A stretch of DNA of 64,000 nucleotides, taken from contig JAPSGI010000009.1 in NCBI GenBank assembly GCA_031177685.1, positions 62,001 through 126,000 of the forward strand, in the 5' to 3' direction. Under the pieces are notes generated by a model. It was not told where the DNA came from and ran no database searches. It was given only the letters and a program-made list of their open reading frames with translations. Made by a program: the position numbers and the translations under genes. Below, piece after piece: positions 1 to 12,425 of this stretch (its first letter is position 1; each line of letters opens with the position of its first letter). Origin of the DNA: Solirubrobacteraceae bacterium. Its GTDB lineage: Bacteria > Actinomycetota > Thermoleophilia > Solirubrobacterales > Solirubrobacteraceae.

Positions 1-720
1 CACCTCGTCGATCACGTCGCGGTTGAGCACGGCGGGGACGAACCCCGCGCCGATCCCCTGGATGCGGTGCGGGCCGGGCGGTCGCCCGGAGAGCACCGCC
101 GACGCGGCCGGCTCCACCGCCACCACAAGCGCGTCGGGGTTGCGGTCCTTGAGGACCTCCCCCACCCCGGTGATCGTGCCGCCGGTCCCCACGCCGGAGA
201 CGAGCACGTCTACACGGCCGTCCAGCGCGTCGAGGATCTCCGGCGCCGTGGTGCGCCGGTGCACCTCGGGGTTGGCCGGGTTGGAGAACTGGTCGGGCAG
301 GAACGCATCGTCACCCTGCGCCATCCGCCGCGCGGCGGCCACCGCCTCGTCCATCCCCCCCAGCGACTCGACCTCCTCCACCCGCGCGCCGTACAGCCGC
401 AGCAGGCTCGTGCGCTCCCGGCTCATCCCCTGCGGCAGGGTCAGCACCAGCTCGTAGCCCTTGGCGGCGCAGACGAAAGCCAGCGCGATGCCGGTGTTGC
501 CGCTCGTCGCCTCGACGATGGTCGTGCGTCCGGGCTCGATCCGGCCCTCCGCCTCGGCCGCCTCGATCATCGCCACGCCGATGCGGTCCTTGACGCTCCC
601 CCCGGGGTTGTAGGCCTCCAGCTTGGCGTAGAGCTCGGCGCCCTCCACCCCCATCCGCGTCAGCCGCACCATCGGCGTGCGACCGACGTGCTCCGCGATG
701 TTGCTGGGGACCGGGGGCAT
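1..720 (-). CDS. cysK: Cysteine synthase (PLP-dependent), partial; C-terminus runs off the left edge
   Basis: Reverse-strand translation from ATG at 720: MPPVPSNIAEHVGRTPMVRLTRMGVEGAELYAKLEAYNPGGSVKDRIGVAMIEAAEAE... and ...GIGAGFVPAVLNRDVIDEV at the window edge. Confidence 0.93.
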   Translation of the reverse strand, partial: MPPVPSNIAEHVGRTPMVRLTRMGVEGAELYAKLEAYNPGGSVKDRIGVAMIEAAEAEGRIEPGRTTIVEATSGNTGIALAFVCAAKGYELVLTLPQGMSRERTSLLRLYGARVEEVESLGGMDEAVAAARRMAQGDDAFLPDQFSNPANPEVHRRTTAPEILDALDGRVDVLVSGVGTGGTITGVGEVLKDRNPDALVVAVEPAASAVLSGRPPGPHRIQGIGAGFVPAVLNRDVIDEV

Positions 721-782
721 CGCCGGCCGCCACCATACCCGCGATACTCGCGGGCGATGTCGCAGGAGCGGCCGCGGACGAG

Positions 783-962
783 CTACTCGGCGCCCGCGCC
801 GGGCGCCGGGGCGGACTCGTCGGTGTCCTTCTCCGCCTCGGCCGGGGCGTCGGCGCCCGTGATCTCCTGGTCCTCGTCGCTAGCGAACGTCTCGTCGCTG
901 GTCAGGCCGCTGCGCAGCCCTTCCTGTGGGGTGTCGGGCTCGTGCCCGCGCGTCTCGGTCAT
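783..962 (-). CDS. Small acidic hypothetical protein
   Basis: ORF starting MTETRGHEPDTPQEGLRSGLTSDETFASDEDQEITGADAPAEAEKDTDESAPAPGAGAE; no recognised family. Confidence 0.4.
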   Translation of the reverse strand: MTETRGHEPDTPQEGLRSGLTSDETFASDEDQEITGADAPAEAEKDTDESAPAPGAGAE

Positions 963-1050
963 GCCAGGGGACTGCCCGTCCGCGCCGCCGCGAAACCTCC
1001 TCGGGACCCGTTGACCTCCCGCGGCCGGGCGCGCATACTCGCCGCGGAAC

Positions 1051-1503
1051 ATGTCGCGGGAGACCGTCGAGCTCGCCCTGCGCTACACCGCCGCGATCAA
1101 CGCGCGCGAGGTTCCCGTGGAGCTGCTCGCGCCCGACTTCCGCATCGAGAACGTGACGACGGCCGTGACCGACCGCGTCTACCACGGCGCCGAAGGCGTC
1201 CGGCAGTGGATGGAAGACTTCTTCGACGTGCTCGGCGAGGACGCCCGCTACGAGGCGCGCCCGATCGCCGACGGAGACGACTACGCGGTGGGCGACATCA
1301 GAATCGTCGGCCACGGAGCCGCCTCGGGCGTCCCGCTGGAGCTGCGCCACTACGGGGTGATGTGGGTCCGCGACGGCCAGATCGTCCGCGCCGTGGGCTA
1401 CCCGACGCGCCGTGCGGCGCTGGAGGCGGTCGGGCTGGGAGAGGCGCGCGAAGCCGGCGCGCGGCGGAGCGGCCCGGCTCGCCCGCCGGGACGCTCCGCC
1501 TGA
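1051..1503 (+). CDS. SnoaL/NTF2-like protein
   Basis: MSRETVELALRYTAAINAREVPVELLAPDFRIENVTT...VYHGAEGVRQWMEDF...LEAVGLGE; CATACT-N11-ATG upstream. Confidence 0.8.
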   Translation: MSRETVELALRYTAAINAREVPVELLAPDFRIENVTTAVTDRVYHGAEGVRQWMEDFFDVLGEDARYEARPIADGDDYAVGDIRIVGHGAASGVPLELRHYGVMWVRDGQIVRAVGYPTRRAALEAVGLGEAREAGARRSGPARPPGRSA

Positions 1504-1530
1504 CCGCGACCGCCTGGCTCGTGCGCGGCG

Positions 1531-1923
1531 TCAAGCAGGGCTCGGGGCCGGCAGCTGACCGATCTGCCCCAGGAGCGTCATGACGTCGGCGATCTCCCAC
1601 TCCTCGGCGATCTTGCCGTCGACGCAGCGGCTCAGGGTGAGCATGCTGAACTCGACATCGTGGCCGGTGACGTGCCGGCCGCGCAGAACGCTGCGCGTCG
1701 CGACATGGTCACCCTCTTCGAACTGGTGGTCGACGGTGACGCTCAGGTCCGGGATCTGGTCGCGGTAGCCCTGGACCATCTCCGCCAGCTCGTCGGCGCC
1801 ACGAATGCCCTCGGGATGAAGCACGTAGTCCTCGGTCACGAAGCGGGGAATGGCTTCGAAGTTCCCGGCCGACGCCTGCTCCAGGAGCTCGCGGACCACG
1901 GCGCTGTTTTGATGTGTGCTCAT
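1531..1923 (-). CDS. SnoaL-like (ester cyclase type) protein
   Basis: VVRELLEQASAGNFEAIPRFVTEDYVLHPEGIRGADELAEMVQGYRDQIPDLSVTVDHQFEEGDHVATRSVLRGRHVTG. Confidence 0.8.
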   Translation of the reverse strand: MSTHQNSAVVRELLEQASAGNFEAIPRFVTEDYVLHPEGIRGADELAEMVQGYRDQIPDLSVTVDHQFEEGDHVATRSVLRGRHVTGHDVEFSMLTLSRCVDGKIAEEWEIADVMTLLGQIGQLPAPSPA

Positions 1924-1989
1924 GTCGCGAGGATCGCGCCGCGCGCGCGCGACAGCATCGGTGGAACTACCTAGACGCGTACCCGTCTT

Positions 1990-3627
1990 TCAGCTGCCGT
2001 GACGGAGGGCGTACGCCGCGGCTTCGGCGCGGCTGCCGAGCCCGAGCTTCGACAGGATGCTCGCGACGTGGTGCTCGGCCGTACGTGTGCTGATCACGAG
2101 CCGCTCGGCGATCTGCGCGTTCGAACAGCCCTCGGCCAGCAGCGCGAGCACCTCGCCCTCGCGCTTGGTCAGGCCTTCCGCACCGCGGGGCCAGGCGCGA
2201 CCGCCCGCCTCCCCGAGGCTGCGCAGGAGCTCTGCGGCCGTATCGGCGTCCGGCTGGGCGCCGAGCCGGTCGAAGGCGGCGACGGCGAGCTTCGCCTCGC
2301 GCGCGGCAGCCGCCGGAGCCGACTTCGCCAGCGCGCGCGCGAGCTCGAGCTGGGACCGCGCCGCGTCGAAGGGCAGATTCGCGGACGCGAACAGCTCGAT
2401 CGCCCGCATGAGCGCGGCCACCGCGCCGGGGTCGCCCTCGGCTGCCCGCACGCAGCCGTCGGCGCAGGCCGCGCTCGCCGTCAAGCGCGCAAGCCCGCAC
2501 TTGCTCGCGATCTCGGCGAGGCGGTCAGCGGCTTCGCGACCCGCCGGCACGTTGCCGACCGCGAGCCGCGTCGCGACCAGCAGCTCCAGCGCCGGCGCGG
2601 CGGCGGCGTCGGCGAGCTCGGTGCGCTCGGCGCAGAGCTCGCCGAGCTCGGCGGCGAGCTTTGTGTCGCCGCGCGCGAGGGCGACCGCGGCCGCCAAGCG
2701 CCGTGCCATCGGGTGCCACTCGCCCCCCTCGAGCAGGCGCTCGGCCTCCTCGAGCCGTCCCTGGCGGACACGCAGGTCAGCGAGGCGCAGGCATGCGAAC
2801 GCGCGGTCTCCGCGATAGCCGCGCTCGTACAACTTCATCGCCGCGAGCAGCTCAGCCTCCGCCTCGGCCCAGCGACCGACCGCGATCAGGATCCCGCCGT
2901 AATGCGTCTTGCACGTCGGCCGCACGAAATCGGTCCACGCGACATGGCGGTCGATCTTCGCCATCCAGTCGGTGGCGCGCCGAACGTCCAGCGCGGCCTC
3001 GCAGGCGCTCAGCATGCGGCAGTAGATCTCCCCCAGCGCGAAGTGGTCGCGCACGCGCCCCGCTGTGACGGCTGCCATGGCCTCGTCGAGCGCCCCCATC
3101 CCCTCGGCGATCCGGCCGGCGGACACGCGCGCCTCCCCGAGCAGTGCGAGCGCCTCGATCTCCAGATCGGGATCGCCGAAGCGACGCGCGATCGCCAGGG
3201 CCGAGCCGGCGAACCGCTCTCGGTCGGCCGGCTCATCGGCGAACGGGGCCTGGAGGATCTCCAGCCAGCCGTGGGCTGCGCTCTCCTCCACCCCTTCGAG
3301 CGCGCTCGCCGCGCGCTCCTTCCAGCCCAACCCGGCGCTGAGGTTGCCCGCGTAGGTCACGTACATGAACGTCAGCCACTGCGCGCTGTCCGCCGCGCCG
3401 TCGGCCCGCCCGCCCGCGCGGTAGAGCTCGAACGCACGCTCCTTGAGCTCGATCGCGCGCTCGTACTCGCGCTCGAGCATGGCGACCTTGCTGAGCCCGG
3501 TGAGCGCGTCGGGGTCCTCCCCGTCCGCGAGGACGCGCTCGAAGCACGACCGCGCGGTCTCCAGGTCGACCGCGGCCACGGCGGCGTCGCCGTCGCGCAG
3601 CAGCTCGTCGAGCGCCGGCGAGGTCAC
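1990..3627 (-). CDS. TPR-repeat protein with C-terminal LuxR-type HTH
   Basis: C-terminus LTKREGEVLALLAEGCSNAQIAERLVISTRTAEHHVASILSKLGLGSRAEAAAYA; helical-repeat N-terminal part. Confidence 0.85.
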   Translation of the reverse strand: MTSPALDELLRDGDAAVAAVDLETARSCFERVLADGEDPDALTGLSKVAMLEREYERAIELKERAFELYRAGGRADGAADSAQWLTFMYVTYAGNLSAGLGWKERAASALEGVEESAAHGWLEILQAPFADEPADRERFAGSALAIARRFGDPDLEIEALALLGEARVSAGRIAEGMGALDEAMAAVTAGRVRDHFALGEIYCRMLSACEAALDVRRATDWMAKIDRHVAWTDFVRPTCKTHYGGILIAVGRWAEAEAELLAAMKLYERGYRGDRAFACLRLADLRVRQGRLEEAERLLEGGEWHPMARRLAAAVALARGDTKLAAELGELCAERTELADAAAAPALELLVATRLAVGNVPAGREAADRLAEIASKCGLARLTASAACADGCVRAAEGDPGAVAALMRAIELFASANLPFDAARSQLELARALAKSAPAAAAREAKLAVAAFDRLGAQPDADTAAELLRSLGEAGGRAWPRGAEGLTKREGEVLALLAEGCSNAQIAERLVISTRTAEHHVASILSKLGLGSRAEAAAYALRHGS

Positions 3628-3629
3628 GG

Positions 3630-4022
3630 CTAGATGTAGTACATCGCCGCGCCGGCGTCGCGGCGCTCGCGCTCCATCACGTCGGCCACGGTCGTCTTGG
3701 CGAGGACTTCGCGGGCGGCGGCCGCGGCGTCGCCGAAGACGCCCTTGGCGTCGGCGCCGAGCGGGCCGTCGAGCAGCTCGACCAGCTCCAGGACGGTGAT
3801 CTCGGACGGGTCGCGCGCGAAGGAGTAGCCGCCCTTGACCCCGCGCTGGGAGCGCAGGATCCCCGCCCGTCGCAGCACGGCGAAGAGCTGCTCGAGGAAC
3901 TGGACCGGGATGTCCCGGCGGCGGGCCAGCTCGCCGATCGGGACGGGGCCGGCGCCGCCCGAGCGTCCCAGCTCGGCCAGGGCCTGGAGCGCGTACGGGG
4001 ACTTCGTGGTGATGGAGATCAT
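3630..4022 (-). CDS. Rrf2-family transcriptional regulator
   Basis: MISITTKSPYALQALAELGRSG...IPVQFLEQLFAVLRRAGILRSQRGVKGGYSFARDPSEITVLELVELLDGPL; no Cys residues. Confidence 0.88.
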   Translation of the reverse strand: MISITTKSPYALQALAELGRSGGAGPVPIGELARRRDIPVQFLEQLFAVLRRAGILRSQRGVKGGYSFARDPSEITVLELVELLDGPLGADAKGVFGDAAAAAREVLAKTTVADVMERERRDAGAAMYYI

Positions 4023-4048
4023 CGCTGGCTCCCTACCCTTCCCAGCCT

Positions 4049-4528
4049 ATGCGACTGATCGGCCGCTTCCTACCGCCCCTGGCGCTCATGGGCCTCATCT
4101 ACTTCCTGAGCGCGCAGCCCGACCTCAAGTCCGGGCTCGGGCTGGCGGACCTGATCCTGCGCAAGGTCATCCACGCCGGGGAGTTCGGGCTGCTGTGGCT
4201 GCTGTGGCTGCGCGCGCTGCGCTGGCGCGCGCCGGTAGGGGCCGCGGCGATCGCGATCGGCTACGCGATCGCCGACGAGCTGCACCAGTCCTACGTCGCG
4301 GGGCGCATCGGGTCGCCGCTGGACGTGGCCATCGACGCGGCCGGCGTGGCGCTCGCGTGGTGGCTGTGGCGCCGCCGTCAGGCGTCGCGTTCGTCGGCGA
4401 GCGCCTCGGAGCGGGCGGCGTCGAGGTCGAGGTACGCGCGCATCCAGCGCACGCGGCCGTCCTCCGCGAAGGCGAAGACCCACGCGGCGTCGGTCCGCTC
4501 CAGCGCGCCGCCCGGCGAAGAGACGTAG
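4049..4528 (+). CDS. VanZ-like membrane protein
   Basis: MRLIGRFLPPLALMGLIYFLSAQPDLKSG...VIHAGEFGLLWLLWLRAL...IADELHQSYVAGRIGSPLDVAIDAAGVALAW; 3' end overlaps the convergent 4378-4782 gene. Confidence 0.8.
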   Translation: MRLIGRFLPPLALMGLIYFLSAQPDLKSGLGLADLILRKVIHAGEFGLLWLLWLRALRWRAPVGAAAIAIGYAIADELHQSYVAGRIGSPLDVAIDAAGVALAWWLWRRRQASRSSASASERAASRSRYARIQRTRPSSAKAKTHAASVRSSAPPGEET

Positions 4529-4782
4529 ACCGACCCGGTCACCAGCACGCGCTGGCCGTGCTGCTCGATCCCGGTCACCGCGGGCTGGTATTCGCGCCCG
4601 CTCTCGGCGAGCTCGCGCACCCACCGTTTGAGCCCCTCGGGACCGATGTACTCGGGACCCGGCTGCAGCTCCGTGGTCAGGGGCGCAAGGCGGACGTCCG
4701 GCTCGGCCATGCCGATCAGCGTCTCCAGGTCGCCCGCCTGGTAGGCGATCAGCAGCGTCTCGGTGCGCTCGGCCAGGTTCAT
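4378..4782 (-). CDS. NTF2/SnoaL-like protein
   Basis: MNLAERTETLLIAYQAGDLETLIGMAEPDVRLAPLTTELQPGPEYIGPEGLKRWVRELAESG. Confidence 0.75.
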   Translation of the reverse strand: MNLAERTETLLIAYQAGDLETLIGMAEPDVRLAPLTTELQPGPEYIGPEGLKRWVRELAESGREYQPAVTGIEQHGQRVLVTGSVYVSSPGGALERTDAAWVFAFAEDGRVRWMRAYLDLDAARSEALADERDA

Positions 4783-4851
4783 GTTCAGCCGGACCGGCGA
4801 CCTCGCGTGGCCCCGCCCGGGATTCCCGCGCGGGGAAGACTACGCGAGCGC

Positions 4852-5955
4852 CTAGATCCAACCGCGCTCGGTGGCCACGAGGACCGCCTGCGCGCGGTCT
4901 ACGGCGCCGAGCTTGCCGTAGATGTTGTGCAGGTGCGTGCGCACCGTGCTCGTCGAGAGCGAGAGCTCCGACGCGATCTGCTTGTACACCTTGCCGGTGG
5001 CCAGGCGCTTGAGGACCTCCTGCTCGCGGTCGGACAGCGGCGAGGGGTCGATCTGGCGCTGGCGGCCGTTCTGCGGGTAGGGCAGCTCGTACATCACGCG
5101 CCGCAGGGCCGGCGGGCTCATCTCGATGCGGCGGGCCGCCTTGAGCAGCTCGGCCGGGGAGATCGGGCTGCCCTGCCCGTAGTGGGCGAGCATGTCGGCC
5201 AGGCGGACGTAGGCGGCGTCCTCGCCGGCGTCGTCGGCGTGGTGGCGCTCGATCGTCGAGGCGATGGTCTTCGGCAGGCCCCAGCGGCGGGCCAGGACGC
5301 CGCCGACCAGCGCGTGGTCGACGCCCAGCTCGCGGCGCTCGCGGTGCAGGCGCTCCTCGGGGGTGCGGGCGTCGCCATGGACCTGTCCCGGATAGCCGGG
5401 GTAGGCGTGGATGAGGACGAGCTTGCCGATGTCGTGCAGCAGCGCCGTGACCATCAGGCGGTCGCGGTGCGTGTAGTTGAGCTCGGCCGCCAAGCGGTCG
5501 GCGGCGCGCTGGGTGGCCAGCGCGTGCAGGCGAAACTGCTCGGGAGCCACGTCCCACACGCCCGTTCGCTCGAAGAAGTCGAAGGTGCGCGCGCGGCCGG
5601 CGAGAGCGTGGACGGCCTCGGGGGTGAGCACCTCGACGGCCTTGACGACGTTGTCGACGCGCCCGCGCGTCTTGCCCTCGGCCTGGTTGGCCAGGCGCAG
5701 GACGGCCACGGCCATGGCCGCGTCGGACTCCACCACGCCGACGATCTCGGCGGTGCACGGCTGGTCCTGCGTGAACAGGCGCAGGATCCGGTTGCGCGAC
5801 TCCGCCAGCGCGGGGAACGCCTCGAGCGCCTCGAAAGCGGCGGTCAGCCGGCGCCCGTGACCCTCGTTGTGGCGGCGCGCCCCACCGGAGGTCTCGGGGC
5901 GAAAGCTGGAGGCGTCTGGCGGCGTGGTCGGCATGGGAACGGCGGCAAGCGGCAT
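4852..5955 (-). CDS. HDOD/HD-type domain protein with C-terminal LuxR HTH
   Basis: ALLHDIGKLVLIHAYPGYPG HD signature; C-terminal LSDREQEVLKRLATGKVYKQIASELSLSTSTVRTHLHNIYGKLGAVDRAQAVLVA. Confidence 0.8.
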   Translation of the reverse strand: MPLAAVPMPTTPPDASSFRPETSGGARRHNEGHGRRLTAAFEALEAFPALAESRNRILRLFTQDQPCTAEIVGVVESDAAMAVAVLRLANQAEGKTRGRVDNVVKAVEVLTPEAVHALAGRARTFDFFERTGVWDVAPEQFRLHALATQRAADRLAAELNYTHRDRLMVTALLHDIGKLVLIHAYPGYPGQVHGDARTPEERLHRERRELGVDHALVGGVLARRWGLPKTIASTIERHHADDAGEDAAYVRLADMLAHYGQGSPISPAELLKAARRIEMSPPALRRVMYELPYPQNGRQRQIDPSPLSDREQEVLKRLATGKVYKQIASELSLSTSTVRTHLHNIYGKLGAVDRAQAVLVATERGWI

Positions 5956-6014
5956 CGCTGCGGGTATCGGCAGCCCTGGACGGATGGTTTAGACGGATAT
6001 TCGAGTCGGAACCC

Positions 6015-7340
6015 TCATGGCCCCAGAACGGCGTCGATGCGGCGCAGCGTCTCGGCGCGCCCCAGCGTAGCCACGCTCTCGAAGATCCCCGGCGAGACCG
6101 TGGTGCCGGCGATGGCCACGCGGACGGGCTGGAAGACGTCCTTGGGCTTGACGCCGCGCGCCTCCACGACCGCGCGCAGGGCCGCCTCGACCGCGTCGGG
6201 GTCGAAGCCCTCGGCGGCGGCGAGCGCTTCGCGCGCCTGCGCGAGCACGTCGTGCGCGCCGTTGCGCTCAAGCACGCGCTCGCGCGCCTGCGGATCGTCG
6301 CGCGGTCCGTCGAACAGAAAGCCGCTCAGGGGCCAGAAGTCCGCCAGCGTCTGGATCTTCTCCTGCGAGATGCGCGCGGCCTCCAGCAGGTTCGCGCGCC
6401 CCGTGAACTCCTCCAGGCGCGCGGCCAGCTCCCGCGGCGAGAGCTCGCGCACGTAGAGCCCGTTGAGCCAGCGCAACTTCTGCTCGTCGAAGCGGGCCGG
6501 GTTGCGCGAGACGTCCTCCAGGCGGAACAGGCGCTGCAGCTCGTCCGTGGACAGCTTGGTGTCGTCGCCGTGCCCCCACCCCAGCAGGGCGAGGTAGTTG
6601 CGCACCGCCTCGGGGAGGTAGCCGGCGTCGCGCAGCTCCTGCACGCTGGCCGCGCCGTGGCGCTTGGAGAGCTTCTTGCCGTCCGGCCCGTGCAGCAGCG
6701 GGAGGTGGGCGTACACGGGCGCCTGCGCCCCCAGCGCCTCGAAGACCAGCAGCTGCTTGGGCGTATTGGAGAGGTGGTCCTCGCCGCGCACCACGTGCGT
6801 GATGCCGGCGTCGAGGTCGTCCACGGCGACGGCGAAGTTGTAGAGGACCGACCCGTCGGCGCGAGCGATCACGGGGTCGTCCATGTGCTCGCGCGCGAAC
6901 ACCGTCTCGCCGCGGATGACGTCCGCGACGCGCAGGGGCTCCCCCTCGCCGGCGTGCAGGCGCACGGCGCCGCCCGGCTCGGGCTCCCCGCGAAAGCCCT
7001 TATCGGAGCCGTGGCGGTCCTTGAACGCGCGCACGTCCTGCGCGGTGGCGTTGGAGTGGTAGGCGCGCCCGGAGTCGAGCAGGCGCGCGAGCACCTCCGC
7101 GTGGCGCGGCGCGCGCCGGGACTGGAAGACGGGGTCGCCGTCCCAGTCCAGGCCCAACCAGCGCAGGGCGTCGAAGATCTGCTCGACGTTCTCGGGGGTG
7201 GATCGCTCCCTGTCGGTATCTTCGATCCGCAGCAGCAGCTCGCCGCCGCCGCCGCGGGCGAGCAGCCAGTTGTAGAGCGCGGTCCGGGCGCCGCCGATGT
7301 GGAGCGCCCCCGTCGGAGAAGGAGCGAAGCGCAATCTCAT
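6015..7340 (-). CDS. gltX: Glutamyl-tRNA synthetase
   Basis: MRLRFAPSPTGALHIGGARTALYNWLLARGG...KLSKRHGAASVQELRDAGYLPEAVRNYLALLGWG. Confidence 0.96.
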   Translation of the reverse strand: MRLRFAPSPTGALHIGGARTALYNWLLARGGGGELLLRIEDTDRERSTPENVEQIFDALRWLGLDWDGDPVFQSRRAPRHAEVLARLLDSGRAYHSNATAQDVRAFKDRHGSDKGFRGEPEPGGAVRLHAGEGEPLRVADVIRGETVFAREHMDDPVIARADGSVLYNFAVAVDDLDAGITHVVRGEDHLSNTPKQLLVFEALGAQAPVYAHLPLLHGPDGKKLSKRHGAASVQELRDAGYLPEAVRNYLALLGWGHGDDTKLSTDELQRLFRLEDVSRNPARFDEQKLRWLNGLYVRELSPRELAARLEEFTGRANLLEAARISQEKIQTLADFWPLSGFLFDGPRDDPQARERVLERNGAHDVLAQAREALAAAEGFDPDAVEAALRAVVEARGVKPKDVFQPVRVAIAGTTVSPGIFESVATLGRAETLRRIDAVLGP

Positions 7341-7352
7341 GAGGTCGTCCGG

Positions 7353-8243
7353 ATGCTAGTTGGAGCCCACGTGTCGCCCGCGGGCGGTCCCGCCAACGCG
7401 GTCGCGCGGGGCGAGGAGCGCGGCGCCGAGGCGATCCAGTTCTTCAACCAGAACCCGCGCGCGTGGCGGGCGCGCGAGTACACCGACGAGGAGGTCGAGG
7501 CCTACCGCGCCGCGCTGGAGACGTCGGACGTCGTGCAGGCGCTGGTCATCCACGCGGTGTACCTCATCAACTGCGCGTCGCTGGACGACGAGATCCGCCG
7601 CAAGTCGCTGAACTCGCTGACGATCGCGCTGCGCTCCGGCGCCGCGCTGGGCGCGCGCGGCGTGGTGCTGCACGCGGGCAGCGCGCTGCTGGGCGCCGAC
7701 CACGACACGACCTCGCGAGCCGTGACGCGGGCGGCCGAGGTGATCCGCGAGGCGCTGGCCGAGTCCGAGGGCTGCCCGCTGCACCTGGAGAACACCGCGG
7801 GCTCGGGCGGCACGCTGGGGCGCTCCTTCCACGAGCTCGCCGCGCTGATCGAGCAGGCCGGCGGCGACGCCCGGCTCGGCCTGTGCCTGGACTCCTGCCA
7901 CCTGTGGGCGTCGGGCTTCGACGTCAGCGGCGAGGAGGCGCTGGCGCAGGTGATCGACGACTGCGTGGAGATCGTGGGCGTGGAGCGGCTGGGCTCGCTG
8001 CACGTCAACGACTCCAAGACGCCGCTGGGCTCCAACGTGGACCGGCACGCGCCCCTGGGCGAGGGCGAGATCGGCCGCGCGGGGCTGGAGGCGTTCCTGT
8101 CGGAGCCGCGCTTCGAGGGCCTGCCGGTGATCTTCGAGGGGCCCGGGGTGGAGGGGAAGGCCCCCGCCCGCGGCGACGTGGAGCTCATGCGCGAGCTGCG
8201 CGAGGCCGGTCTGGCCTCGCGCAGCCGTGTGCGGTCCCGCTAG
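7353..8243 (+). CDS. nfo: Endonuclease IV (AP endonuclease)
   Basis: MLVGAHVSPAGGPANAVARGEERGAEAIQFFNQNPRAW...LGLCLDSCHLWASGFDV...HVNDSKTPLGSNVDRHAPLGEGEIG. Confidence 0.95.
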   Translation: MLVGAHVSPAGGPANAVARGEERGAEAIQFFNQNPRAWRAREYTDEEVEAYRAALETSDVVQALVIHAVYLINCASLDDEIRRKSLNSLTIALRSGAALGARGVVLHAGSALLGADHDTTSRAVTRAAEVIREALAESEGCPLHLENTAGSGGTLGRSFHELAALIEQAGGDARLGLCLDSCHLWASGFDVSGEEALAQVIDDCVEIVGVERLGSLHVNDSKTPLGSNVDRHAPLGEGEIGRAGLEAFLSEPRFEGLPVIFEGPGVEGKAPARGDVELMRELREAGLASRSRVRSR

Positions 8244-8740
8244 GGCCCGGCATCGGGCGCGGGCGCGCCCTTGAACTGAACCCGCTTGACCTTGACCTCC
8301 GGCGTGAAGCCGGACGCGTCGCAGCGCTTGTGCAGGCGTGTGAGCTTGCCGTGGACCTTGACGCGGTCGCCCGCCTGCGGCGTGTCGGCCGTGCCGTCCT
8401 CGTCGGCGTCGGCGAAGTTGACCCGCACGCCGGTCACGGCGTAGGTCTGCATCCCCGTCGGGGCACCGTGGTTGGCCTTCTTGACGTCCACCTCGACGGT
8501 GCCGTCGTAGCGGTCGTCGCTGTGCTTGGCCGTGTCCTGGCCGGACGTCTGGTTCAGCGTGCTCGCGACCAGCAGGCCGCGGGCGTTGAAGCCGACCGCG
8601 CGCGGCGTGCACTTGCCGCCGTGGTTGGCCTTCACCTTCGCGGCGCGTTCGGGCTTGCCCGCGCCGTCCCCCTTGTGGGCGTGGGCCGGCACGGCGAACA
8701 ACGCCGCGGCAAGGCCCGCGCAGATGAGCAGTCTCTTCAT
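8240..8740 (-). CDS. Secreted hypothetical protein
   Basis: Signal-peptide-like MKRLLICAGLAAALFAVPAHA; possible OB-type segment GDRVKVHGKLTRL. Confidence 0.6.
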   Translation of the reverse strand: MKRLLICAGLAAALFAVPAHAHKGDGAGKPERAAKVKANHGGKCTPRAVGFNARGLLVASTLNQTSGQDTAKHSDDRYDGTVEVDVKKANHGAPTGMQTYAVTGVRVNFADADEDGTADTPQAGDRVKVHGKLTRLHKRCDASGFTPEVKVKRVQFKGAPAPDAGP

Positions 8741-8798
8741 GCCCTCAGCCTCGGCGCAAAGGGCCCCGATGGTGAGCTTTGGCCTGTGCGCCTGGACG

Positions 8799-12332
<3,534 letters not shown>

Positions 12333-12425
12333 GGGGCACCTGAGGATAGGCTCCGCGCCGGTCGGCAAGGGAGCGCCCGCCGGCGGCGTTCCGCGCAACG
12401 TGCGGGGCCCGCGTGGCGCCCGCCG

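Noticed and set aside
67-1014. 315-aa plus-strand ORF
   Set aside because: Mostly antisense of cysK; no coding character.
1999-3633. 544-aa plus-strand ORF
   Set aside because: Exact antisense shadow of the LuxR/TPR gene, no protein-like motifs.
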